This document shows, piece by piece, positions 44,576 to 56,539 of a stretch of 64,000 bases of DNA. The notes under the pieces were generated by a model, which worked only from the letters and a program-made list of their open reading frames with translations, made no database searches and was not told the DNA's origin. Source of the stretch: Daphnia pulex (lineage: Eukaryota > Arthropoda > Branchiopoda > Diplostraca > Daphniidae); the NCBI RefSeq assembly GCF_021134715.1, contig NC_060018.1, positions 9,193,501 to 9,257,500 on the forward strand, written 5' to 3'. Position 1 is the first letter of the stretch. Every line of letters begins with the position of its first letter. The translations under genes were made by a program, and so were the position numbers.

Positions 44576-47500
44576 ATGACGATGATTTCCGTCCTAATTG
44601 TTGTTTATTTCTTTGCTGCTGCTGTTGCTCTGGTAATTATGAAACATTTATTATTACGTTCAACTAATTTCTGTAGAAATTTTGTGCTTTCCCAGAACGA
44701 TATCGTGACAACAGAATCATCGCAATATCCCGTCTAACCTAATAAATGGAGAAATTCCTAGAAAGTGTTCTTTCCACATCTTTTCACTTAACTACGACTA
44801 CGGAAACTATACCGATCAGAGGGCACAATTTTCCTGCTCGCACGTTAATCTCACTAGCCCAGGAAGTTATTTGAAAGTGAGTCAACAACTCAATTAATTT
44901 TCGAAATTATTCTTCCATCGTTCTAACTGACTTTCTTTATGATTCATCGTAGGTCACCAATTCTTTAGAAATGGACTATGTAGATGTGCCTGTAGTGAAC
45001 CGAATATATGTTTCAGATATCGCAATGTATCAACAGTACATGATATCTCTCTATTCCCTTTTCACCATCGGCGATCAGTTTGAATGCAATTGGGAACCAT
45101 ATGTACCTCCAACGATTTCAAAAGTAATTTATAAAGCGCCAATCCTATATGTTTTTTTGTTTTTTTTTTATCAATTAATTGTTTTTTTCAAGGTTGCCGT
45201 GACTCTTCAGCAACGACGGCTAATGGAACCCTTCAACCATTTACCGATTATGATACGAAAATTCCGAGATGGTGCGATTTTACTATTCAAGTTTCCACTG
45301 ATCATTCGGTTCAGTTTTCTTGTTCGGTCGTCAATCTGACAACTTCTGGAAGTTCTTTGCAAGTAGGGCCTATCTAATTTCATTTGTAATGATTTTCAGT
45401 TCTATTAAATGGTAAAGTCATTTTGTACATCTATAGTTGCGCGACTGGAACGGCGCTTTAATTACTGAGCCACCCATTACTAACCAGGGATATATTTCAA
45501 AGAACTTCATGATGGTTGTGTCAGCGCGATTTTTTTACCCAGATTGGTTCAATTGTCAATGGAAAACCGTTCCGGTACCCTTGGTGAAAGAGCCGCAACA
45601 ACCCATTTTTCAAAGTAATTCTTCAAAGTTAATCATCATTTTCCTTATTCGTTCTTCAACTATTACTTATTATATGTGTACCATTTCCAGTGTGTAATAA
45701 CGACCACGAAACTAGATCTGTGAATGGAACCCTTCAGCCCTTTAAGGCGTATGCAACAGGACTCCACACCGTTGGATGTCGTTTCTATATTTACGTACCT
45801 GTTGATCAGCGAGTTCAAATGACTTGCTCAGTAGTAAGAATGCACCCTGGCTTCTTCGGTGATGCGAGTTTTATCAATGTAAGACGTTTAATTAAAGTAG
45901 ATTAATTAATTTAAAGTTTTTACAATTCGAAAAGTTAGGTTCTATGTTCGAATGAATGAATCATGGGCTAGGTTCAAGAGAAAAGGCAAAAGTCACTGTC
46001 GTTTATTCTGTTTATTATTTTTTTTAATTTCAGTTTTATGAAATGGACGGCACAGTTATATCTATGCAGCCACTTGAGAACGAGGTTACACATCCTTCGG
46101 CAACGTTTTGTATGTGTGGTCATTTTTCGGCTTCTCAGACTGGTTCGAGTGCAGCTGGACAACAATAATTCCTTCGCCGGTTCTTGTTACTTGTTCTAAT
46201 AATAAAGGTAAGGTATATAACGATTTTGCATTTTGATAAAGAAATCACAATTTATTTGAAATTGGCCTTTTAAATTTATTTGCTTTTAATTAAAATGCTA
46301 TCAATCATGAATAAAGTGTGCGGGCAGATGTGTTCTAATGTGACGTCAACGGGAGGGATTGTACAGTCTCCAAACTTCCCTGATGATTATGGGAATTTTG
46401 ACATGGGCTGTGCATTTAACATTGACGTGCCAGTAGGAAAGACAGTCCAGTTGACATTCAATTCCTTCAATTTGGAAACCAATTATGACTTTGTTTCTGT
46501 AAGTAAAATAAATCTGTCTATCAGTATCTGCTCATTCTGCTGTCAATATTCAATGGAGTCCTCTTTCCCTTCTCAGGTTTTTGACGGAACAACATCCATG
46601 ATTTTGTTGAACGAGGCAACCGGAAACACAATTCCCTTGGAAGTAACCACAAAATCTAATAGGATGATAATCAAGTTTACTACTTCCACCTTATTTAGGA
46701 AATCCTGGTATCTATGGATGGCAGGCAACCTTCACTGCTATGGTAATCTAATAATAATATGTAACACAAATATGGATATGTACAATGAGGTTGGTGCTAT
46801 AATTCTATTTCAACAGAAAGCATCAACAGCTCTCTCGACTTCATCGTCGACAACGGAACTCGCTCAAATGTCGACAACCGCAATAACATCAAGTTTTGAG
46901 GAGACGGAGACAGCGACAGCGACCGCGACAGCGACAGCGAAAGCGAGCTCAGCAGAACCTATTCCGACTTTCCAACGTGAATATATTCAGGTTTAAGTTA
47001 TATGTCGTGAACAAATTTTTATTCTCTATCTTTTATTTCGTTCAGCTTGCCACGACAATTACACGACGTCGCTCAGAGGGAACCTCAAACATCCAGCTAA
47101 TAATGTTGATCTGGAAAATGTGAAATCCTGCACTTTTATTATCGATGTACCTACTGATCGATGGAACCACTTTTCATGTTCAATCGTTAACCTTGGCAAT
47201 ACCAGTTCTTTATTTGTAAGTCAAAGTAATTAATTATTTGTCAATAATGAGTTCTTTCAAAAAAGTCGAAATATTATATTTAGAAAATTATTTTTTTCCG
47301 TCTTTCTAGCTAGACGGATTAATGGGAAATGACTGGAATATCCCCGTAGAAAACGTTACTTATACTTCAAATTACGATGACGTTTATGTGCATTTTCAAG
47401 TCTCTAATTGTGATGAGGTTGATTGCGAATGGACAACTATTCCGGGATTGGCGACGGCAGTGAGAAATTTCAAATGTATGAAAAATATTCTGTAGATCGT

Positions 47501-49273
47501 GTTGAGATTTATGTCGTTCAACATAAATTAATTACATTTTTTATTTTAGTATGCGGTGAGAGATATACAACGTCATCTTATGGGAGCATTCAGCCTTTCA
47601 CTGGAAATTTCACAATCGACGAATTGAGACCATGTAGTTTAATCGTTGTCGTACCTCCTTTTCTACATCTTGAAATATCTTGTCCGGTCATCAACTTATC
47701 GAATCCTACTAGTTCAATGCAAGTTAGTGGATTATCCTAAATAAGGATACTTGTATTTTACTTGTATTTAGTGACGTAACTATTTATCAGCTTATTATTT
47801 ACATTAGCTATTAGAAGCTCTCGAAATGGATTTAGGCCTACCAATCGTAAACAGGAAATATTATACTAATGAGGGGTACAACGATTTCTATTCAATTCTC
47901 GGCAAATCTGATTGGTTTGAGACTTTGAGTGCAATTGGATAGCGATTCCAGTTTCCAAGGACCCGAAGGATTTCAAACGTAAGAAATTTCATTCACGGAT
48001 CGCTTATTTTGCTCAACAGTATAATAAATTATTATTAGAATTAAATTGTCATTTTTTTCTTTCAGTTTGCGTAGACGGAAGTGCAGAAGTGTCTGAAGGG
48101 ATTATTCGTCCTTTTCATGATGGAATGAAATTGCCGCGAACATGTTCGTTTACCATTCGTGAATCTCCTAATAAGCCCTTCACTTACATTTATTGCCCCA
48201 CTGTTAATCTAACTAGCCCTGGAAGTTATTTGAAAGTGAGTATGAAAGAAAAATAGCAATTTACTGCCAAATTAATGAGTGTTTTTCAATTTTCTATCGT
48301 CATATATTACTGTATTTTATTTTGAGAATCTTATTTGCATTTTTTTTTCCAGCTTCATTCTACTTATGAGGGCAACATAATTGCGAATCCACCCATCGCA
48401 AACCAGATTTATAGCATACAACCATCTAGTCATTTTATTATAGTAGATTCAAAATTCAACGATGTTGATTTGTTCGAATGCCGCTGGACTACAGAAGAAG
48501 TTCTCCTTCCTACTTTTCTACCCGTTATTCAGCAGAAAACAACACCAACGATAACACCTACACCAAGTACTACAGATTCTGAATTCTTTACTTCCAGAAC
48601 ATTGACAGCATCGATAGTAGAGACCACTACCGTATCGTGTGCAACTTGCAAATCAAGTAAATCCAAATATTGATGGTCCATTTCCCTTGAATTCAGTTGT
48701 TTTATTTCCTCATTTCTTCGTTTTATGTTCAGTTGGTGGATCTTGCACGTTTTTAACTATGACAAGCGGAACAATCCAGTCGATTAACTTCCCGAATCAA
48801 GATTACGCAATAGGGGCTCGTATTCCTGCCAACAAAACTTATTTCGAAGCTTATTTTTTCATCGAATCGCTTTGCGGTCGCATTAAACTGACATTCAACA
48901 CGTTCAATGTTCAACCAGGTGGCGACGTAATTTTTGTGAGTAGGCCTAGTAATAGTCGGAAATGTCGTGAATATAAATCTTGTTTAAGTTAATTTGACGT
49001 CAATTTTAAATTTTCCTCTTTTTTTTTAAGGTTTACAATGGCAAACCGGATCCGCTTCCCAGTGGCGAAAGTGGCTATAACACTCCACTTTTGTGGTCTT
49101 CGCTATCTTTGTCTTATGCTTCCGACTACAGTCATTTCACGGAATCCCCCCCTGTTATCATCGGTACATCCAACATAATGACAATTTTGTTTCTTGGTGA
49201 TACACCCGAGAACACAAAACTGATGACATCGCAACAACCGGCACGCTGGCAGGCGACATACAATATTGCATAA
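44576..49273 (+). CDS. Secreted CUB-repeat protein, 18 exons, with frame disruptions
   Basis: Exon 1 (44576-44632) encodes a signal peptide ('MTMISVLIVVYFFAAAVAL'). CUB or CUB-like modules follow, usually as exon pairs. The first exon of a pair carries 'C...(N/S)G.(I/L).PF' and ends like 'NLTSPGSYLK'; the second ends with 'W/F..C.W..IP'. Exons: 44696-44876, 44953-45123, 45193-45362, 45437-45614, 45691-45878, 46034-46207, 46317-46498, 46577-46742, 46817-46976 (Ser/Thr linker), 47046-47215, 47310-47475, 47550-47722, 47808-47978, 48066-48235, 48353-48656, 48733-48935 and 49031-49273. The clearest CUB is at 46317-46742 ('TGGIVQSPNFPDDYGNFD', 'LETNYDFVS', 'VFDGTT'). CUB domains bind proteins or sugars outside the cell. 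Total coding is near 1,070 residues. Splice phase alternates strictly, but exons 2, 3, 7, 9 and 14 have lengths off by +1, -1, +2, +1 and +8, so the copy may be dying or mis-assembled. Confidence 0.8.
46902..46946. repeat. Coding GCGACA microsatellite
   Basis: A run of GACGGA/GCGACA hexamers encodes Thr-Ala repeats in the Ser/Thr-rich linker of the CUB protein. The length is likely variable between individuals. Confidence 0.8.
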
Positions 49274-49371
49274 TTTTCTTTCTTTTTTTTTCAAATAAGA
49301 TATCAAGTTGTTCAACCTTTTTTTTACATTTTCGCTTTTATTAGTTATATCTTTCAAGCTGCTTAAAAGTA

Positions 49372-49377
49372 AATAAA
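49372..49377 (+). terminator. Polyadenylation signal of the CUB gene
   Basis: AATAAA lies 99 bases after the stop codon at 49271-49273. Confidence 0.6.
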
Positions 49378-49399
49378 CTTTTGGTTTCGGGCTACTGGA

Positions 49400-50387
49400 A
49401 AAAAACCCAATTTATCCATATGTGAAATATAAAAATTTTATTACTTTAGATTTAAGTTTTAAGTTATCATGCTCTTTCACGATGAAAATGAATCTTTTCG
49501 GGTTTTTTCTAACTCTCCTTCTGCATTAGGCCTACCCGACAACAGTAAAAATTCAAGAATAAAAAATAAAATAGGCAAATTTTTATTCTAGATAGATACA
49601 CTGGTACACTGGCACATATTATCTGTCAACTTCGCAGACGAATGAATTTTGGGGAAAGCATTAAAGAACAACTTGCTGCAGGAAGGCAGAGACGCTTTTG
49701 TGGTAAATGGAAGTTATAGCTTCAGGACTATGAATAAGACAGCGCAAAACGAAAAAAGCTGCAATAGAAACGAAGTGAAAACAGATAACAGAGTCTAGCT
49801 ATAAAGCAATAAAAATTCGTTGTCCTTGAAAGTCGAACGTGAAATAACGGACATGTCCCGTAGTCCCGCAGCTTACGTTGCTGCTGAGTTGAGTTTCTGT
49901 TTTGGACCACATTTATTTATGCTTGATGTCGGTGAATGTATCCACGTGTAGTGGATATACCCATTGACCTCATAAATGGTTATGGATATTTTTCGATGAT
50001 CAATGCAAACCGCCATGAACAGTGACAAGGCATGAAATTAATTGTGTTGACGAGGGCTTGCGGCTACACAGAGTCTCCGTATTAAGAGCGTTTTGTTGTA
50101 TACAACACACAACCCGTATGAAATCCAATTCCGCATTCAACACAACAGGAGTAAAAATAGAACGCTTTCGGCTAGAAAAGTTTACGTTTGCTTTCAGAAA
50201 ATAGCATTACTTATCAAACAATTTAAACCTTAGATATTTTTTCGTGGTGCACAGTCTGCAAACGGCGTTGCGTAAAATTAGATACCCACAGACGGACGTG
50301 AACAATACAACCAGCTGATCAGTTATCTGACTTTTAATTTTTTCGTTGTTATTCTTAAAGAAACCACGGTAATTGTAAGTTTGTAAC
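49400..50387. other. Intergenic, no gene seen
   Basis: No conserved coding. This interval should hold the promoter of the esterase gene that begins at 50388; no TATA or initiator stands out clearly. Confidence 0.4.
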
Positions 50388-51888
50388 ATGTTTAACCTAG
50401 AAGACAATCGCGAATCGCTTGCACCGAAGCGTATACACTATTTCAATATGTCCAACTTGCTGTACTATTTCAATCCGAAGGATTTCGTCATCACATCCAA
50501 GTGCAACGTATTAATGTTGTTGGTCTTATTCAAATTGGTATTGGCCGTGATTATTGTGACCATTTGCACCCGAAATCATGTACAGTCAGGAAAAGAACTT
50601 CCGCTTTGCTTGGGGAATTTACTAGACAACCGGGAACACCATTATGCAAAAGATTCAGATGGATCGTACGATAACAGTCGAATGATATCAAAATTGGGAT
50701 CGTGCCAGCTGACACGTTACACTTTTGAACGAGTAGTTGCCTGTTTTAATGCGCTTAGTGAGCGACATTACTTAGCCCAGAATAACTCTTCTAATAACCT
50801 TAATGTCGTCAACAGATTATATAAAAAATTTACACTTTGCATTTATAGGTGATTCCAGGATGCGTCAACAATTTATAAACTTTCTCAAGGTAAATGCGAT
50901 ATAGTCAGTGAAAAAGTTTTTAACAAAATTCTAAATAAATTAATTTTAGAAAAATCCATCAATTTGACTAATTTTTTTATTTGTTAGATTATTCCAGATT
51001 ACAATCGGAAATCAAAACCGAGCCCCCTCCCATTTGTTTATCACGGTAATATGGAAGTTACAAGTGAAATACTGAGATTGCGATTATCCTTTCAATGGCA
51101 ACCTCTCGTTAATGACACGATTATCGATACGATACGCCAGTGGGCAACTGATAGTCAAGCTGATCGACCAAACTTGATTTTTCTAGGTAATAAACATCTC
51201 TGTAGAAATTTGTCGTCGTGAATTTTTTAAGCCTAAATGAATTTTTGTATAATGTGTTATCAGTCATAAACTGACGCCATTCAAATAAAATTTAATATTA
51301 CCAGACAAAGTTATAACAACATCTTAAATAAGATTATATGTCCGATTAACAGGTATTGCTTTGTGGTACATGATTCAAACACCCGGGGAACATCAACCTT
51401 TCCAAAAACAATTAGAGCGACTCGCTCCGTTGCTCAGTCAGTTGGCGAATGTCAGCAAGGTTATTTGGCTTAATCAATACCCAGTCATGGAAACGTATGG
51501 CGATAATGGCGCTGTGAACACGGCGATTTTTTCGGAAAAGATCAATCATTACAACGAAGACGCTCGGTCTGAACTGCAGCAGTGAGTCCAATGGCGGAAT
51601 GAATTAAACACAAATTTATATAGATGTAACTAAAAATGTCTTTCTTATTCTTTCAGGAGTTATTTGCCAATCATATGGGATTCAAGTAATTCGTTGGTTG
51701 AGGAATACATCCGCGGATGCATTCTCTTTCGGCAGCGCGTGCAACTTGGGATGTATCTGCTCACGGATCCGGATTATTCGTACATTAACTGCAACGACCA
51801 CACACACCCGGCTTACTCGGCCCTATCGCAAGCCACTCAACTTCTTTTACACGACCTTTGCGACGCTCGAAAATTATTCTTCCCGTGA
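50388..51888 (+). CDS. Membrane-anchored SGNH/PC-esterase, CASD1-type N-terminal domain
   Basis: Exons: 50388-50889, 50989-51186, 51353-51581 and 51657 or 51660-51888. The protein starts 'MFNLEDNRESLAPKRIHYFN' and has one membrane segment at about residues 40-60 ('VLMLLVLFKLVLAVIIVTIC'), then a lumenal domain with the nucleophile block 'FAFIGDSRMRQQFINFLK' and the C-terminal 'NCNDHTHPAYSALSQ', holding the Asp and His expected of the catalytic triad. CASD1 relatives transfer acetyl groups to sialic acids in the Golgi; here only the SGNH part is present, without the multi-spanning acyltransferase part, so the substrate is unknown. The frame reaches 'GDSR' only if one base of the A6 run at 50823-50828 is ignored. 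An AATAAA at 52241 may end the message. Confidence 0.7.
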
Positions 51889-52520
51889 CATTTGAAAATT
51901 GAGGATCATATTCAATTTTGGTACATATATATCTTGCACTCACATTCGGATTGTGAGCGCTATATCGACTTTTCCTTTGGTAAATGGAATCTCAAACTTT
52001 AGCAAGACCGTCAGAATCACATACAGTAGGCTACCAATTGGCAGCTATTAAATTATAATCCAAGGTGATATGGAGAAAAAAGAGAAAAACACGGAAACAG
52101 GAAACCTCTACTAATTTACTTTTACATCCAGAAGGTCTCTTCTTTCTAACGCGATATTATAGCGCTGTTCCTTTCAAATATTCAATACAGAAAGAAACGG
52201 AGACTTGATCAGCAAATTTTCATCCGTGATTTTTTTATTAAATAAATCCACTGATTCGGAAAGTTTATTCCGGAAAAAATTATTTTTTTAAATCGGAAAG
52301 GAGAAGGTCCTAAGGAGAAGAAGGAACTAAGCATATTAGATCCTTTCTGCTGGAGTCTCCTTCTCAAAACATACGCTGTCAGTTTTCAATTATATTGGAA
52401 AATTCGTTGTCGAGTTACGGTATTTTAGTCATGTATGAAGGAGAAATGGTAATATTATCTTTCGTAGTTTGTTTTTTTATTTTTAACCAGTGTAACTTTT
52501 TTTTTAACTATTGATTTTTA
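51889..52520. other. Likely 3' untranslated region and spacer
   Basis: AT-rich, no coding. AATAAA at 52241-52246. Confidence 0.4.
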
Positions 52521-52534
52521 ATTTAAATTCCAGA

Positions 52535-54254
52535 ATCAATCGCGTCTAATAAAATTACTGATGGAATCGTTGCATGCTGGATAAAGATGTCCCTGATAAT
52601 TGCAAAATATGCTCGCAATTTTTTAATCTCCTATCAGCTTATGCAAATATGGTATTTACTTATTTAATTATCTATTTATTTATAAAATTAGTTTTAAAAA
52701 AATTTATTTTCAATGGAGTTGACCAGTGTCAACATTTATTTCAACTTGGTGCTTTCCGTAAGCTCCTAGTGTTTGTGTTGGGAGCGGACAGAGTTGGATT
52801 CAATCCTCCATCACCAGTTTTATCCCCCCGAGAAAATAATTCGAAGCCAACACCAACCGGACAAAAAAGTCTTGCCAAGCCTTTGCCAGCACCTTCCCCT
52901 ACCTTTGCACTGTAAAGAAGTTGGGGTCAAACGCAAGCAAAGGATTTCCATGATCTCCTACAACGCTGGCAACAATGATCCTTCATTGTGATTTGCATGC
53001 CCAAAATTCCAGCATCACAACATCTGACAATACTAGTAGGCTTCCGACACCCCCCGGAAGTAACATCAGTGCTGTATGGTCAAAGTTCCGTATTTTACTT
53101 TCAGCCAGAAAAAAAAAGAAAAAACATAGATTGAATGTTATTTACGATAAATTGTGCTAATCATCCAGGAATTAGTCGTTGCGTGTTGCCATTTAAATAA
53201 CATAAGTAGTGAATCATCATTGATCTGAATGCTGTTGTATATTGCCCGGGGTCAGCTAGATTTCTCGCGGACTCTGAGATCTATGACTAGATTTAAGAAA
53301 AAATAAGTAACTTGGTGTATTGTTTATGTAGCACCAGTACGCGGTTGTTTCGGGATCATGAATTGAAATTTGGCACAGCTTCTCCAAGAAATGTTGGTAC
53401 TTAATGACAATTTTTCATCTTAATTTGTTATAGAGGACTTTTTTTTTAAGTACTTCTGCCTTTCATGAATCTTCCAGGTTTTGGAGGATGGTCTGCAGTT
53501 TAACCGACTTCAGTGCGTTATTGATGGTTGATGGTTTTACTGACAAGGACGGCCAGTCTGTTAAAGGCGTTTTAGGTAAAAATAAAAATTAACAAATAGC
53601 ATGTAGTCCTTAATTTCAACAGTTTTTTCGCCAATAGTGTACGCATTTTCTCTTTTTCTTAATCGATTGCATTGCCTGTTATTTTTGTTTAAAAGTTTCT
53701 TAAATTTTTATTACTGAAGATATTTTTAAGAAATTTCTTTTTATATCTAGCCTTAATGAGCCTTAATACAATCGCGTCAAAGCAACGACAGCAAACGGGC
53801 CTATTAGCTAATGGAATTTTTAGTTAGTCTTGCAAATCGCCTTCAAATTGCAAAAGACTACCTGTTGCAATCACCATATGCAAGTGGTTAAATTAATTGC
53901 AGTGGTCAGTTAATTGGTTGAAGCAAAAAATTAAGCAAAGCTACTGGTCATCCCACGCTGATCTAAGCAATGAGATTCCAACACACGAATATTTCAACGA
54001 ACATCTGCTCAGGTAGACAAAATTTATTGCTGTGTTAATTCTTAATTGGTATTTTACTGATTTTTTGTCCTTCTAAAAATTAGGTTACATTGGAAGAGGC
54101 TACAGCACTTCTGACCGAGTTTGAGTCGTCGGACATGGAAGCCGAAACGGATCTTGATTTTGGGTTAGCGCAGTCTATTGAAACTGATGAGACATCTACT
54201 ACCCAAGAATCTACTTCTAAATCAAAGTGTCGTTTTAGCTTAAGTGCCTCTTGA
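52535..54254 (+). other. Scattered exon-like blocks, unrecognised
   Basis: Block 1 after TTCCAG at 52534 reads 'NQSRLIKLLMESLHAG', then in another frame 'DVPDNCKICSQFFNLLSAY' to a GTATTT donor at 52650. Block 2 after GACCAG at 52725 reads 'CQHLFQLGAFRKLLVFVLG' and a Pro-rich tail ('SPRENNSKPTPTGQKSLAKP') to TAA 52913-52915. Block 3 after AAATTAG at 54083 reads 'VTLEEATALLTEFESSDMEA' and 'TDETSTTQESTSKSKCRFSL', stopping near 54254. It is unclear whether they belong to one gene; block 3 has the look of the acidic C-terminus of a DNA-transposon protein. The rest of the interval is AT-rich spacer. Confidence 0.25.
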
Positions 54255-54654
54255 ACTGGCCACGAAACTCACTTCAAGTTGGGTATAAAATTATGCTAGC
54301 AATTGTCGATGTTGTGAATTTCATAATTCTTATTGACAAAGCGCATTTGCCTTTTGTTAAACAGTCCAAATCCTCCCCCAAAAACTGTCTGAACATGTGC
54401 CAATTATATGTCCGCCTCGGTTAAGACACACGGATGTGAAACCCTTTCTTTGAAGCTACGAAATACCTTCTAAGTAATGAAAAAAAAACAGTTTTAGCAA
54501 CTAATGACGAAGCTCGTTTTTCTACATAGAATTTCATTTTATCCAGAATTTGAATAATTACGTAATAAGTGATGGCGATTGTAAAAAAACAAACAACCAT
54601 TTGAATTCTTTTTTATTTGTTGTATTTCATTTTCAGTGAGACGATTTGCATGTT

Positions 54655-55616
54655 ACGGTTAACGAAGTTTCCGCCCAGCACGAAAATTTGTTTCAATCTC
54701 AAATTGTTTTACGTCAGCCCGTTCTAGAAAAGCTTATTGCCTTCCCAAAATCAAAAATTTGTTGCCTATGATGAAAAGATTTCAGATCTTCCGCAATCCC
54801 TTCTTCTGTTTTAAATCGATCCCAATCCAGCTTTGATTTTTCCAATGTACTGAGCTTTGCTTTTTTACTTGATAATTGACTGGTAATGCTAGAAAGGCCA
54901 CCGGATTTTTTTTTAAGTTGGAAGGTTTTTTCCTTTCATTTCTTGGGAATTTAAAGGTCCAGTTTTCTTAACTTCTTCTGGGATTCTATTAAATGTAATA
55001 ATATTGATATTAGTTTACACAAATAGTGTGTGATCCAGGTATAAAGCCCAGTCACTTGAAATGCATAGACGTATAAAAAAATTACTCAATTTCTTCTCCA
55101 GCAAATTTATAGGCTATAGATTTTGTAGGTTTGGTTACAATAGGTGCAACAGTCTCTTTTGCTTCTTTTGTGTCAGTTCCCTCCTTGAAACTAGCCCACA
55201 TACGGTCAATCCTTTGTTTTTTATCTTCATCATTATTGGTATTTTTTAATTTATCTCCTTCGTCTGGTTCTTCAGAAACTGTTGTTCTACAAAACATATC
55301 AAATGTAAATGTAAGGCACAACCGTCAACCGGCACAACATAAAACCATAAATAAAGAATGTTATAGATAGCCTACTTGTTTAATTTATTCTTTTATAAGG
55401 GACGTTTTCTCTTTTTGGAAGAGCTTTATTCTACAGTCATCACTTTCATTGCTTGAAATTTGTTCAGCTTCATTGGATAATTCTTCAACATCACTCTCAG
55501 TCACCTGGAAAATGTAAACTAAGATATTGTGATATAGCCTAGGTATACACTTTGGAGCAATTACCTGTAGGAATGTAATCATCATCACTGGAATCTGAGT
55601 AAAAAATCTTGTTCAT
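54655..55616 (-). pseudogene. cfdp1-like: BCNT/CFDP1 (Bucentaur/Swc5-type) gene copy, decayed
   Basis: Exon 1 (55616-55565) reads 'MNKIFYSDSSDDDYIPT' with a GTAATT donor, the acidic start typical of BCNT proteins. Exon 2 (from 55504) reads 'VTESDVEELSNEAEQISSNE', then loses frame before a KKRKR-type basic stretch. A third block (55296-55082) reads 'KKQRIDRMWASFKEG' and 'YKFAGEEIE', the conserved W-A-S-F and F-A-G-E-E motifs, and meets a stop where a donor is expected. The last part (55000-54655) carries the BCNT-C signature: 'KKAKLSTLEKSKLDWDRFK' and, after a frameshift, 'AFLERADVKQFEIETNFRAG'. BCNT proteins belong to SWR1/SRCAP complexes that exchange histone H2A.Z. At least three frame breaks or stops mean this copy is probably dead. 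Its introns remain, so it is not a processed copy. Confidence 0.75.
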
Positions 55617-55619
55617 TCA

Positions 55620-56539
55620 ATCAATCGCTTAACAACAACTAACTCATCACGCGAGACTCGAGTTTCTATCCACGATAACGGATAACCGTTCGCAACTGAA
55701 CACGATCCACACTGTAGACAACAGTCAATTTTCGCGCTCCTAGACCCTCAGGTGAGCTGGGGAGTGGGTGATGGCCTCGGGTTACCACCTTCCCCAAAAA
55801 ATGAAAATGAAAAGCTCTTTAAGAACGTTCATTGGCATCTAGCGGAAACTCATGAACTAAACTTCAGTGCGTCGACCACACTGGAATGATTTGTTTCTCC
55901 TTTCTACATGACTATACGGATTAACGCAAGCAGACGAATTTGTAGGCCTACTCAACTCATTACTCAAGTTTTGATCTTTCGGCGTTTTGGCCATTGGAGG
56001 CGGCTAGTTTTGTTGAAGCTTAAGTTCAGACTGCATTGTTGGATATTCGATACCGTCAAGACTGTCATAGTCTGCTCTCTCAGCTGTTTTATTTCAAGAA
56101 AAGATCTAAAGATGAAACAATTGTTTGCAAATGTGAGTGTTTCTACGAGCCCTGATTGAGTGTTTTCTTGTCTGTTTTGTTATTTTTTTTTTGGGAGGGG
56201 GGGTTACGAAAAATTCTGACTCAACATTGACAAGGTGACTGATCGTGAGCAGCAGGGCACCAATCCACTAACCAACCAACCATTGACAAGGTAAATTAAT
56301 AATTTTTTATTTGTCGTTTCTGCTCAAGAGTAAACTTTATTTGTGTATTTGTGTAGAAAAGCCAATCATAGGAAGGAAAAGTTAGCGATAGCGTGTCGTA
56401 CTAGTAATCGGTCAAGCAGTGATCGAGTTTCCCCCACGTTCACGCCATGGATTGTACAGCAGACCGCGGAAGATCAACACCTCGCACCGATAAGTGGCCC
56501 GCACGATGCACGACCAGCATCGTAACAAAGGGCACGATC
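55620..56539. other. Intergenic region upstream of Duox
   Basis: Contains the likely 5' untranslated sequence of Duox just before 56540 and repeated 'cattgacaaggt' at 56226 and 56281. A short frame at 55908-56159 shows no motif. Confidence 0.4.

Noticed and set aside
18812..55337. Identical 17-mer ACCGTCAACCGGCACAA at 18812 and 55321
   Set aside because: Flanks do not match, so a shared repeat family cannot be supported; may be coincidence.
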